Part shown: piece by piece, positions 1-11,719 of the stretch
Layout: each line of letters opens with the position of its first letter
Numbering within the stretch: position 1 is the first letter of the stretch
NCBI RefSeq assembly: GCF_041296385.1
Contig: NC_091023.1
Location: 6,324,924-6,388,923 of the forward strand
DNA: 64,000 nt
Origin: Aphelocoma coerulescens
Taxonomy: Eukaryota; Chordata; Aves; Passeriformes; Corvidae
Direction of reading: 5' to 3'
The notes under the pieces: model-generated
What the model was told of the DNA's origin: nothing
Databases searched by the model: none
Seen by the model: the letters and a program-made list of their open reading frames with translations, nothing else
Program-made: the position numbers and the translations under genes

Positions 1-518
1 AGCCCCTCTTAGTGGACAGCCTACACAACTATCTGGAAATACTACAGCTTTCTATGCAAAAGCTCTTTTATTTTCCCACCAGTTTCTTGATTGTACATTG
101 TTAGAGATCTACAAGAGGCAACATGAAGGCAGAGCCCCCTCCCGCTGGCTGCAAAAGCTGGTGCTTTGACCCACCCCCGCGCGAGATGAGAGGGACACAC
201 CTCATGCAGAACAGGATAGCTCTGTCAGGGCTGAAGTGACCACATCGTGCCTTTGTGTTTAACACGGGACTGATGAACACATTCCCCAGCCTACAGCTGC
301 CCTCTGCTGTCTAGCACCAGAGGAGGACCTAAGCCCTCTCCAGCAATGCCCTGAGCAGGGCTCTGGAGCTCCATCCCAGCAGTCTGCAGACTGCAGCTGC
401 ATACTGTGGGAGCAATGGGACTGCCCCTGGGAACACTGCCACACCCATTCTGGAGGAGAGGCAAAGGCCTGAGCTGGGACTGGATACTGGCAGGTTATGA
501 GTCTCTCACCAGCTGAAG
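1..518. other. Intergenic DNA, no gene seen
   Basis: I see no coding exon, RNA gene or clear repeat in this stretch. The short open frames on both strands have no recognisable domain and no splice context. It ends where the LTR-like element begins. Confidence 0.5.
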
Positions 519-892
519 TATTGGGTTTGCATGGCCAAGCTTTGGTAGCAGGGGGGCTACAGGGGTGGCCTCTGTGGGCAGCTGCTGGAAGTTTCCTCCA
601 TGTTCAGCAGAGCCAATCCCTGGCAGCTCCAAAGACAGACGTGCCTCTGGCCAAGGCCAGGTCAGTTAGAAATGGTGGTAACACCTCTGGGATAGCAGAT
701 TTGAGAAGAAAGAAAAGAGTTATTGTACAGTTGTAATTGCAGCCAGAGAAGAGTGGGGTGAGAACATGTGAGAGGAGCAGCTCTGCAGACACCAAGGACA
801 GGGGAGAAGGGGGGCAGGAGGTGCTCCAAGCACCAGAGCTGAGTTTCCTCTGCAGCCCGAGGTGCAGCCCATGGTGAGGCAGCTGTGCCCCT

Positions 893-1658
893 GCAGCCCA
901 TGGAGGTCCACGGGGATGCAGAGATCCACCTGCAGCCCATGGAGATCCTCAGGGATGCAGAGATCCGCCTGCAGCCCATGGGGATCCTCAGGGATGCAGA
1001 GATCCATCTGCAGCCCATGGGGATCCTCAGGGATGCAGAGATCCACCTGCAGCCCATGGGGATCCTCAGGGATGCAGAGATCCACCCGCAGCCCATGGGG
1101 ATCCTCAGGGATGCAGAGATCCATTCACAGCCCATGGGGATCCTCAGGGATGCAGAGATACACGGTGATGCAGAGATCCCCCCACAGCCCATGGAGATCC
1201 TCAGGGATGCAGAGATCCACCTGCAGCCCATGGGGATCCTCAGGGATGCAGAGATCCACCCACAGCCCATGGGGATCCTCAGGGATGCAGAGATCCACCC
1301 GCAGCCCATGGGGATCCTCAGGGATGCAGAGATCCACCCGCAGCCCATGGAGATCCTCAGGGATGCAGAGATCCACCTGCAGCCCATGGGGATCCTCAGG
1401 GATGCAGAGATCCACCCGCAGCCCATGGGGATCCTCAGGGATGCAGAGATCCACCCGCAGCCCATGGAGATCCTCAGGGATGCAGAGATCCACCCGCAGC
1501 CCATGGAGATCCTCAGGGATGCAGAGATCCACCCGCAGCCCATGGGGATCCTCAGGGATGCAGAGATCCACCCACAGCCCATGGGGATCCTCAGGGATGC
1601 AGAGATCCACCCGCAGCCCATGGAGATCCTCAGGGATGCAGAGATCCACCCGCAGCCT
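893..1658 (+). repeat. 39-bp minisatellite, about 19 copies
   Basis: The unit reads roughly CCTCAGGGATGCAGAGATCC followed by ACCTGCAGCCCATGGGGAT, 39 bases in all. There are about 18 well-conserved copies plus a divergent first copy at about 895-940. Most differences are recurrent single substitutions: CACCTGCAG, CACCCGCAG or CACCCACAG, and CATGGGGAT or CATGGAGAT. Near 1155-1180 there is one extra partial copy of about 18 bases. Because 39 is divisible by 3, any frame without a stop in the unit stays open across the whole array. This explains long open frames on both strands, for example 862-1857 plus and 662-1900 minus. I do not regard these as genes. Confidence 0.95.
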
Positions 1659-2119
1659 GTGCAGGAGCCCACGCTGGAGCAGGGGATGCCTGGAGGAAGC
1701 TGTGACCCCGTGGGAGGCCTGTGGCAAGAGGGGCCCGGCTCCCAGGCTGGAGCAGCCTGTCCTTGGAGGACTGAGCCTGTGGAAGAGTGACCCACACTGC
1801 AGCAGTTTTGGGAGGACTGTTGCCCATGGGATGGACTCATGTTGCAGCAGTTTGTAGGGAACTGTTGCTCATGAGATGGACTCACGTTGGAGAAGTTCAT
1901 GGAGAGCTGTCTCCTGTGGGAGGGACCCCATGGTGCAGCAGGGGAGGGACTCCTCTCCCTGAACAGTGGGAGAAGCCACAGGTGATGACCATAACCCCCA
2001 TTCCCTGTCTCCTTGCACCACTGGGGGCAGGAATTAGATCTGGGAAGGAGGGAGGGGTGGAGCGATGGTGGTTTTAAGGTTTAATTGTACTTCTCATTAT
2101 CCTGCTCTGTTTTGTTAGT

Positions 2120-2125
2120 AATAAA
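2120..2125 (+). promoter_or_regulatory. AATAAA polyadenylation signal of the LTR-like element
   Basis: A perfect AATAAA sits in the TTTTGTTAGTAATAAAGTCAA context, about 190 bases before the element's apparent 3' end. This fits the polyadenylation signal of an LTR in plus orientation. Whether it is used is unknown. Confidence 0.45.
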
Positions 2126-3164
2126 GTCAATTAATATCACTAATTTGAGCCTGTTTTGCCCGTGAGGGTATCTGGTGAGTGATCTCTCTCTCCCAGTCCT
2201 CACCTCAGCCCATCAACCCTTTGTTGTTTTTTCTCTCCCCTGTCCAGCTGCAGAGGGGAGTGAGGGAGAGGCTTTGGTGGGGGCCTGGCATCCAGCCAGC
2301 ATCAACCCACTACACACCTGCAGGGAACCCTGGCTCTTTCACTCTGGGAGATGACCCTCCCTCTGTGATCTGGGGTGGTAAAGGCTTGCTGATTGAGGAA
2401 TACTGCAGATTTAGGATGGAATTGGAGAAATATCCACACATCTGGCCAGTTTACCTGTTTGCTTCATTGTTTACCTGTATGCTCCAGAACAATCATGAGT
2501 GGACGTTTAGGCTCAGTGAAATGATTTTCCTCTAGCCCAGGAAATCTAAGGCCAGCATCGCAGCCAAAGCCCCTGTTTGCAGGAACAAAACAGGTCACGC
2601 TTGTGCATGTGTGTAAGGTTTTTCCTGGGGTCAGGCAGGAGTCCAAAAGCACAAGACTTCAAGGCAATCCTATCATTTAATTCCCACACAATACCTTCAC
2701 AAATTTCTTGGCCACCTCGATACAATCCCTATACAACCACCCTGGTCTCAAAAATCACTCTTCCCACCCAACACAAGCAGAAAGGGGGTTTATTCAGAGC
2801 AGCCTAATATAACAGCACAATAGGATTTTTAGCAGAGGCTGCTCACACACCTTCATCCAACCCCAAACAGGAGAGGCATTCAGTCTCTTAGGACAATCCT
2901 GATTTTTAGCACAAGAAATGAAGGCAGTCCATCCTGGAAGAGCTGGCTAGCCAGCACACATTCAGGGCTTCTATCTGGCTCCTCCAAGGCCCCCATGCAC
3001 ATGACACTCCAGCACAACAGACCCCTACGTGACATATGCCAAGAGTCGTCCTGGAGGACAGCCATGCTGGTTTCCAGCTTCCTCCCCTGGCACAGATCAA
3101 CACACCCCCAGCTGGATGCAAAGTGATAAAAGTGCATTTTTAAAGTGCAGAGCATCCTGGCTGC

Positions 3165-3194
3165 CACAGACAGACAGACAGACACACACACACA
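3165..3194 (+). repeat. Compound (CAGA)n(CA)n microsatellite
   Basis: About four CAGA units run directly into about six CA units. It is a short simple repeat, probably length-variable. Confidence 0.9.
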
Positions 3195-6100
3195 TTACCT
3201 ATGTCTGCAGGCAGGTTGGACCACTCTGAGCTTCAAATAATTGCTGGATCATTTGGATACGGTATCCATTGAAATTCAGAAGTTGTCATCTCAGGCTGAT
3301 ATTTCAGTAAGCAAAACTTCTGTCCCTTAAGGTTTTTTTTTAAATCTTAGCTTTTCTCTTTGTTTAAAAAAAAAACCAAACAAACCAAAAATAGTTTGCA
3401 CTGATTATGTGATAGTTTCCACCACTCTAGCTGTAGTTCATTTGAAAGGTTTTCATCTCTTTGAGGTTTTTCACTTTCCTGCAAATCGCTTTTTTGAGCC
3501 CATTTATGTCATGTGGCTTTTCTCTACAAGCTATTTCTAGGAATACACCTTTGCTAAAGGGAAGAGAACTTTCCAGCATTTCAAATAAATGTCTAGCACT
3601 CACACTTGAAGTGCAAAGCTAGAAGATTATCAGTGTAAGTGGTATGATTATATGCAAATGAAGTGCAGTTTTTATTTCCAAAGTCACTCTGTCAAACTTG
3701 TGTGTGAAGACACTGGATCATGCCAGGCTGCCAGAACAAAGCCAGCCATATTGACTCAGCTAGATTAACATTACACATCAGAAGGAATTAAGTATCTCAC
3801 CACCATTAGGCTCAAACACCACAACCTCTCTGTGCACAAAGGAAGATGAATTCCACTCTCAGAGAAACAAGCCAGAGTACTTTTCTCCCTGGGGAGTAAG
3901 CTGGGCTGGCAGCACATTGCAGCATCCCCACCTTCTGCAGCATCCAAGACCCTGAGACCAAGACAAATTGGTTATATTTTAAATATTAATCATATGCTGA
4001 TAGCAAGGGCAGATAGCCTACATGCATGGGAGAAACAAGCTACAACTGATTGAACTTGCCCCTATCACTGTTCTTTTCAGGTGCCAGATTTAAGGATGCC
4101 CAATTCTCTTCAAGGCAAAGACCACTTCTGCAGTGGAAAAAATAAGGAAATTTGCTCAGTTGCCCTTTCCAAAGGAGAACAGACAAAGTCACATCTTCAC
4201 AAAAGGACATTTTCTTCAGCAGCACAAAACAAAATTCTCTCTCTCAAAGGTCTCAAACTGGCTATCTTACTGAAATAAAAAGCGTTCAGCCAGGACAGAT
4301 TAGGAGAGAGGAGAACAAAATGAAGCTCATACTGTAACCCACATGTGCAATTTAACAACTGTTAATAAGTCATTATGATAGTGATGTGCACGCAAATGCA
4401 TACACGCATGGTTTTTTCAGATATACACATGGGGGAGAGAGCACCACACAAAGGAAAACTCCAGTTCCACTCTGATGCCTCTTGCCCAACATAGGCATGA
4501 ACTACCCAAAGATGGCACTGTCGAGCAGCAGTTCCTCCGCCAGCACCGCTCAAAATTGTGACGCTGAAGTAGATGCGGGGATCCCTCCCAGCATTTTCTT
4601 GAACCATTTTTCCCTATTTCTCAGCCACACTCACTGCATCTCCATGATAAGTCACTCTGTGGTACAAATTGGGACTTTGGTGGGACCTGTCTGGACACTT
4701 ACGACAGCAGCGATGTTGACAGCAGTTCTCACACCCTCACATCTCAGTGCCAGGTTAGGGGACACAGGCTGGAGACATCGACATGCACACCCTAGCAGTA
4801 CACTTGGGCTGTGGTGGAGGAATGCCATTGTCTGCAGAAACCACAGGGAAAACCAAGCCAGGCAAACAGGAGAGCCATGGGTGCGGTAACTGCCATCGCC
4901 CAGGTGAGACAAAATCAGTGTGAGAAACAGTCCTCAGCTGGCAGCTCAAACAGCCTTGTCCCTGGCACAGAAACCATTCTGGCTATGCTGCGAGGGGCCA
5001 GAACTGGTCCCGCTTCTCTGCAATCCTTCAGACATGCTTTGAGAGGTGCCTTATTGGTGCACTGCTCCTAAAACAACTACATGTGCTTGGCAGCACATGA
5101 GCTAAAATTGGAAAGGCTCCGAGTGCAAAGATGACATGCATTAATGAAACAGGGCACATCTCACGTCTGGAAAATGTTCCTTTTAAGCCAGTCTGTGATC
5201 TTCATTTGATCCTTATCCATTGCAGTCATAGGCTTGAGTGAGTAGGGCTTTCTTTTCAGAAAAGCCAGTCCCTACACTGAAGAGGGGTGGATGAGGACAA
5301 GCTAAAGGAAAAGGAAAAAAAATGTCATTTCATTACACACAAGTCAGCTCCTTTTCAGACCAAGCCATTCAACAGAATTGAGTCTTTCAGAGAGTAGTAG
5401 CATCAAGAGTGCATAAACCCTGCAGAGGAGGCAGCTCCTACCCCTGGTGCCGGGCTGTCTGTGGGAAGTACAGGAATGACTGTGCAAGGCGCAGGAGTGC
5501 CCTGCAGCTGCTGCTCCTTTCCTGCACTGGCATCCCTCTGTGCCAGCCTGCAGTGATGGCTGGTGACTTGGACTGATGGTCCAGTCTACAGTGCTCAGGT
5601 AATACATGGTGGGATGAAAATGCAAAGGAAATAATTTTCGTTTTGTGTTTCATTACCTACTGCACTGCAAAGGCTGAGAATAAAATGTTTTCTATGGGAG
5701 AAAATCTAGATAACATCACTTATCAGAGTTTATATGGTGAAGATGGGTGAGCATTACATAACTCTGATCTGATCACTGCCTGTGTCAGGAAAAAGAATAG
5801 TGTGCAATAACCACACACTGGCACTGGAGTGGTGAGGCAGAGCAGATAAATAGCCTGTTTAACTGCTCCTGCAGAAGCCTGAGTGCTCAGGAGGCCTGCT
5901 AGGAGCTGTGTGCTCTTCTGCACAGGTGCTGGGTTTATATCCACGCCACTCCTAACCATTAGTTCCTTCTACTGGTTGATTGTGAAATTAACTGGCGGTT
6001 TCATTTGAAGCCTTGGCTTTGTGCACACCTACCATTTCCCCTGGCAGTGCCACGGCTCAGTGAGCATGGTATCTTCACCAGCACCAGCCCAGCTCTGCTG

Positions 6101-7982
6101 AACAACCACAGAGCCCCCTGATCTGCCAGCTGGCACAGATGGGTGTGCTGGTGAACCTCGGAGGGCAGACTGCAAAGCTCATGGGTGCAGGAAGCTCTGT
6201 GTCTATTCTTACACAGTTTCACTAAAGCTGAACTTGCAGCTTGACTGGCTGCTCCTTCCTACAAATACCCAAGAAAAATTTATAGCCTATTGCTAAGCCC
6301 ACAACCAGAACTGATTTTGACCACACACAAGCTATTCTGTCCCTGCCTAGAGGAGGAATGGACTGGCCATGAAGAACATGTCCTCACTGGCACTGGCCAT
6401 TTCTAACTGGCCTTTTTGGCTGTGGAAGACCAAACTGAACTGTGGAAAATTAGAACATCAGCTGTAGACTGTGGGTATCTGAAGTCACTAAGGAGATGGC
6501 ATCCTGCATGCTTGGTGTTCAGATGGTGAACTTCTGAGTCAGACACAGCTGAAGATATTCTGCACTTCAAAGTGTTACTCCCCTGATTGTGCTCACTCAG
6601 CTACATAAGAGTGCTGTTCACCAGACTGCCCAGTTCCTTTCCTCTCATCACACAACCCTGACAAGCCTTTGTAAGGTTTCTCAATTGTAAAAATGAATCT
6701 ACCCTCATAGCTGGCCAGCTCCAAAAAAACTATACTATACTATATTTGCTCCATCTGGGCTGCCTTTAAGTCTTTGCCTCACCTTGAAGAGGCTGAGTGC
6801 AGCTGTTCCTGATAAAATACAGCAGTTCCCAGGTTTTCTGGTTTTAAGTTTTGCAGTCTCCTGAACTCAAAAAACTGGCTCCATGAGAATAAACACAACA
6901 CCTTAGCTATTCAAAGCTCCCAGCTGCACAGTTAAGATAGCTCACTGTTTGTCAGGCTTTGACTGCTTATGAAGATGAGGAAGAGGGTACTGAGCAACCC
7001 AAAGAGCACTAGTCTGAAGTGGAAGGTTTCCAGATAAACAAAACACTGTACTCCAACCCAAGTACAAACAACAATTTTTAAGCCACCAATGAAAACTAAG
7101 CTTGTTCTTTTATTTACTTGTTCTTTAGACAGAAAGAGCATCATAGTACATCTGCAGGTAGATGAGAGCATCATGAGCTCTTAGCATAGTTCTCCTTTCC
7201 AGGGCTTTTCTGCTGCTCAGCTGGAGTTAGATAAAGTCTCCAGGATCTCCCCTCTTAAAAGAAGGCAGCAAATTCCTTTTGGGGTAGCAAGCTGTGGTAG
7301 CCTGCTTAGAACAAGACTTGTTAGCTTAACTCACTATGGCCATGCAGTCTTTGAAACCTTGAAAAACACACCAAAATATCAGAAACCATTCACAGCACAG
7401 CATAAAAGACATCTTAGACTCAGGTGTATATAAGTTCATCAGCTTTCTAATTCCCCACTGCACCCAGCACTCTTCACAAGGACAGTTTGTTATTCACCTC
7501 CTAGTTCTCTGTTGAGCAATGTCTTTTCCTGACTCATTTTACTCTGGATGATTAAGTCTTGTTATCTGAGATGATATTTTAGAGCTGTCTGGGAGAACAA
7601 ATAATACATTCATTCAGAATGGCCCGGAAATACATTGAACCCTTCCTTTGAATTTTGATTAATTTACATTTGAGCATCCTAATTCTAGGTCTGAGGCCCA
7701 ACTCATTCCATTCTGGCCACTGAGTACAAGCAAACACTTAATTTAGACATTTGTGAAAGTTGGACCTCAAAGCTGCTATGATATATTTTCCACTTAAAAA
7801 GAGCAGAAGAATTCATGCTGGTGTAATGCAAATGAATGTGGTTTTGCACTGTATGAACATGTTTCCTCTGAAAGAGATTTTGATTCCTTGAAAACAGCAA
7901 ATGCTGGTGCCTGACTTAGCAAGAGCAGCACTTATGGCACCAAGAGGATAAAAAGTAGAGAAAGTTCAGCAAACATTTAAAA

Positions 7983-8027
7983 ATCAACCAACTAACCAAT
8001 CAACCAACCAACCAATCAACCAACCAG
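7983..8027 (+). repeat. CCAA/TCAA tetranucleotide microsatellite
   Basis: Tandem four-base units of the form CCAA, with interspersed TCAA and CTAA variants, extend over about 45 bases. It is an imperfect simple repeat with no coding potential. Confidence 0.85.
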
Positions 8028-10979
8028 AAAACCCTACTCATCTTTGCCATAAACATTATGAATTTTTTGGTCATACACTTCCTTTTGGTTGGATTATGGC
8101 TCCTCCAGCCACTATTTATTTGCTAATTGGAACACAATACTGGGAAACAGATAAAGTTGTTAAGATTCCTGTCTCTAGGTAGCACAAAAAAAGATACACT
8201 CAGAACATTTTAGTGGTTACTTAAAAAAAAACCTGAAGGCCTTCTCCTTCCCATTAAAAACTTCAGAGCCATGCAGCCACCTGAATGCCCAAAATACAGC
8301 ATTTATCAAGCAGCAGTGCTGGGTGATAAGGCACTGAAGCACAAAGGATTCACTGAAGTAATTCCTGCTGAGCATATTCATGTATAGCACCTGAGAAACT
8401 TCAAAAGCAATCACCAAGGGTGGGGAGAAACAAGCCTAATTTCTCAGCCAATAATGTATCTGCCAGCCTGGGACTGAGTCATTCACAACTTGCTCTCATT
8501 AAATATCCTCTAGATGGAAGTTGTCTTCATTTAGGCCAAAAAGACCAACCTGAAAAAGGAAGATTTATGTGCACACCAACAAATTACATGCTCACTTATG
8601 ATCAATGAACCCACATGTATCACAAAAAAATTGCCAGCTTAGCAAACATGCGGTTGATGTGTGCAGAAATGCTGATTTTTTTGTCTAGGTCTGAGGCATC
8701 AAGTGATACTGAGTGGGAAATTCATAGAGCCACAAGGAATGAATCTAGTGCTGGGAGTGAAGGCAGCACAAAGTATTAAAATTCATTTTTAAGCTAAGTC
8801 TGGAGCATGCCTGTGGTGAGAAGATTAAAGAAGCAAACCCATTTCAACCATTTCAGGTGCAACATGACACAGAATAACTTGTTCAAAAGTCACTCAGAAT
8901 TGTAGGGTGTTTCTTTTCTGCTAATATGTAGGTGCACTCTTAGCTTTCTTTCTGTGACTCCAGATTTATTTAAGTCTGTTGCTGAGCTGGAGCTAGGCCA
9001 TAGTTCTGAAAAGACAGAAGTTGAAAAGCCCTTGAAACCTCCCAATTCCAGAATGTGTTTCCCAAATGCTATGAATCATATTGCTTTCATTTCCTCTGCC
9101 TCACCATTTTCTGAGGAGGTTTACCTAAACTTTGTTTAGGGTTCTGCTTTTTTTTTTTTTTTCCAAATCCCATTTTTAGATGAGACAGGAAGAAAATTGC
9201 AGATTTTTTTCTTCTCCTAGTCCTGTGGTACGAAGCTGATGCTACTTTTTCTATAGAAAGACAAAATTACCTCCAAAGCCAGGTTGCAGTTTGAAAACTG
9301 TCACTTAGAGCTGTATTTCTTCCTGTATTTTTCTACAAAAGGGTTGCAGTGTGTCCACACGTAAGGAGAGGGGCTGTCAGCACTAGCAAGTGAGTTTCAC
9401 ACTTCAGCCAGAGAGGTTCCAGAAAGCCTTGGAAGCTCATCTCAAGAAAAGTGTATTTTGGTTACTGTGTAATTTACATGTAAGGCACTAGGTTGCTTCT
9501 TGATACACCTCAGTCTTCTCAGAGATAAACATTTGTTTGCCAACTTGAAGATATGAATCATACACCTGAACTGGCTAAAACTGGCACATACCCCTTAAAT
9601 AGTTTAACAGCTGCGTGTGTGTAAGTAGCTGTATCTCTCAAAAGCCACTGAGCACTTGACTACTGATCTCCAGTATGCAAATGGAGCAGAAGCTGGGGGA
9701 AGAAATCCTATTTTTATTACAATCTTTCCTACAACTTCCCACTTTCCAGCTCCTCCCCAGATCAAGGAATAATTGGAAATTTGGAGGTAGCCACCACAAG
9801 CTCACAAAAGCTCTCATCTGCATCACAGCAGGTAAAGGCCACGCCGAACCCCCTGACTTCAGAGACGAATTGCTTCCCACCCTATTTTGACTACTGACTG
9901 AAAACAGTGGAGGATTCAAATCTTTACACTTTTTCCACCTTCACTTGCCTATATAAGTAAGTACATAGTGTATCTTGAGACAGGGAAAAAAAAAAGAGAA
10001 GGATGTGGTTGGTTATGCCGCTTAGAATACTTGTAAGGCATGGTCTGTAAGACAACATTCTCAAGCTCTGTAGAACAACCTGGACTGAAGTAATGCTGCT
10101 GATCTGCTTGCTGGGGCTCAGGTAAAGTAATTCCTGTTTTAGTTATTGACTTTTATTTTTCCAACAATTTAATAGCAACATTGATTGTAGACACTATTTT
10201 TAGCCTGGTTAGATGATTATTACTTATAAAGTTCAAACAATAAGATCAAACGTAGTGTTGCTTAGCTTAGAGCAGAAAGAAAGATTTCTGCTTTAGTGAT
10301 AAATATAAATCTATTCTGTTGTAATCAAAATACTTAGAAACAAATGGTAAAAAATTATCCAGCTACAGATGAAATATACGGCAGCTGTGGGACCTGCTGC
10401 TCATCATTGCACTAAGCCATCTTACTCTTCTCAAGTACATCCACGAGAGAATAACTTATATCTACTTATATTCTACCATGAATAATGTTCTAGGAAATAG
10501 ATATAAACAAAACATGTTTTTGCTAATGAAGCGTTCATGGATAAGAATACCCTTAATGTAACATCCCTCATCTGTGCTCTCATACAGATTTGTGTGAACC
10601 CCAACTAGAGCCAGATGAACTCAGATCCAAGCTGCAAAGAGGAAACTATTTGTGAATTCTGCTGTACTGCAAAAAACCTGCAAAAAAACAGCAGAGCTAT
10701 TACTGTAAAACCTTGCTGTTCATTTCCTAGGTCAGATCACCTTTGCTGCTCACTAAACCACAAGCTCCTGCTATGGGTAAACCCAATTAATGTTTAACGA
10801 GTTCATAGGAAGTGGAAAATCCTCAGCAGGAGAAACTGACAACGAAGCAGCGATGACACAGAGGCTGGACCAGCTAAGACACACTCTTTTGAGTACTGTA
10901 AATCACAGGTTCTTATATTATCTTTTGGTTTCTAGGAGTTGTCAGAAACAATCCTAAAGCCACAGGAGATTCCTTCAAA

Positions 10980-11520
10980 AAACTTTTTGAGGACAGAGAA
11001 ATTTTCCTCAGAAGACTGGAAAAGAGCAAATGTGGTACCTCTCTTAAGAAGGTGGAAAGGAAGGAGTTGGGAAAACTAGATCCCTAATCCCAGCTTTAGT
11101 ATTTGAAAGAAATATTGGAATCACCCACCAAAGAATCTGTTTGCAAGCACACAGAACTCAACTCAGTGGTAGGTAAAAGTCTGCACAGATTAATCTGAGA
11201 ATGACTGAAATAGAAGTAATTTGACTTCCTCACTGACACTCTCAGCAATGGGAGACGGGGTGTAGGAGGGCAAAACAGGTTTCACACACTACCTCTAAAG
11301 AAATTCTCATATGCAAAGGAAACATGATCAGTATGAATCATCTAAAAAAAAACTTCTATATGATTAGTGAGTACCCCCCGAGATACTAATCAGTGTCTAC
11401 TACATAGGAAAGATGTCTCTGGTTCAGTTCAGTATCTTTCAGGATGAGTACTATCAGTATTTTTACTAATAATTTGGACAATGCAGTAAAGATGATGCTT
11501 ATGAAATGACTACAAGGTTA
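10980..11520 (+). mobile_element. Possible ancient, highly degraded CR1-type LINE relic
   Basis: Two spaced pieces recall the reverse-transcriptase part of CR1-type LINEs. One is ACTGGAAAAGAGCAAATGTG at about 11018, where such elements often encode the K-A-N-V-type segment before the finger motifs. The other, near 11455-11480, reads like the N-I-F-T-N-N-L-D stretch close to the catalytic region. The intervening sequence is too decayed to align by eye, and stops and frameshifts are frequent. The call rests on remembered sequence flavour, so it is tentative. Unique sequence is the alternative. Confidence 0.3.
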
Positions 11521-11719
11521 TTTGTCAATGAAAATGATTCTTCAGGTAACTCTGAGCAAACATTACTTAGTCTAGAACAGTTGCAAACAATTCCCATGGA
11601 TTGCTCAAGATGTAAATTTTTAATTTGAGAGACTAAAATGATAAAGACCATCATGTTTTTGACAATCAGACAATTATCAATTTAAAGGTTGTCTTTTCTC
11701 GAAATTTATAATTTTGTGG

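Larger units (their letters stand above)
519..2315 (+). mobile_element. LTR-like avian endogenous retroelement segment with internal minisatellite
   Basis: The stretch opens near TATTGGGTTTGCATGGCCAA and closes near CTGGCATCCAGCCAGC. Between these are a purine-rich block, a chain of degenerate modules of the type 'CCCATGGGATGGACTCATG' (about 1680-1930), an AATAAA signal at 2120-2125, and a T-rich stretch followed by GTGAGTGATCTCTCTC. From memory this order matches an abundant long LTR-type repeat in songbird genomes. I cannot check it against a repeat library. No gag, pol or env reading frame is visible, so it looks like a solo or non-autonomous copy. The boundaries are approximate, and terminal dinucleotides and target-site duplications were not resolved. 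The 39-bp array at about 900-1658 is an expansion of one module inside this element. Confidence 0.55.
2316..10950. other. Long gene-free stretch
   Basis: No exon, RNA gene or recognisable domain was found on either strand. All open frames are about 140 codons or shorter and look like chance. The stretch holds two tetranucleotide microsatellites (annotated separately), A- and T-rich runs such as the T run at about 9149-9162, and otherwise unique-looking AT-leaning sequence. It could contain 5' non-coding exons or enhancers of GPR55, but nothing in the sequence shows this. Confidence 0.5.

Noticed and set aside
662..1900. 412-codon minus-strand open frame and its plus-strand counterparts (862-1857, 885-1790)
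   Set aside because: They arise from the 39-bp array, whose length divisible by 3 keeps any stop-free frame open. They lack domains and splice context.
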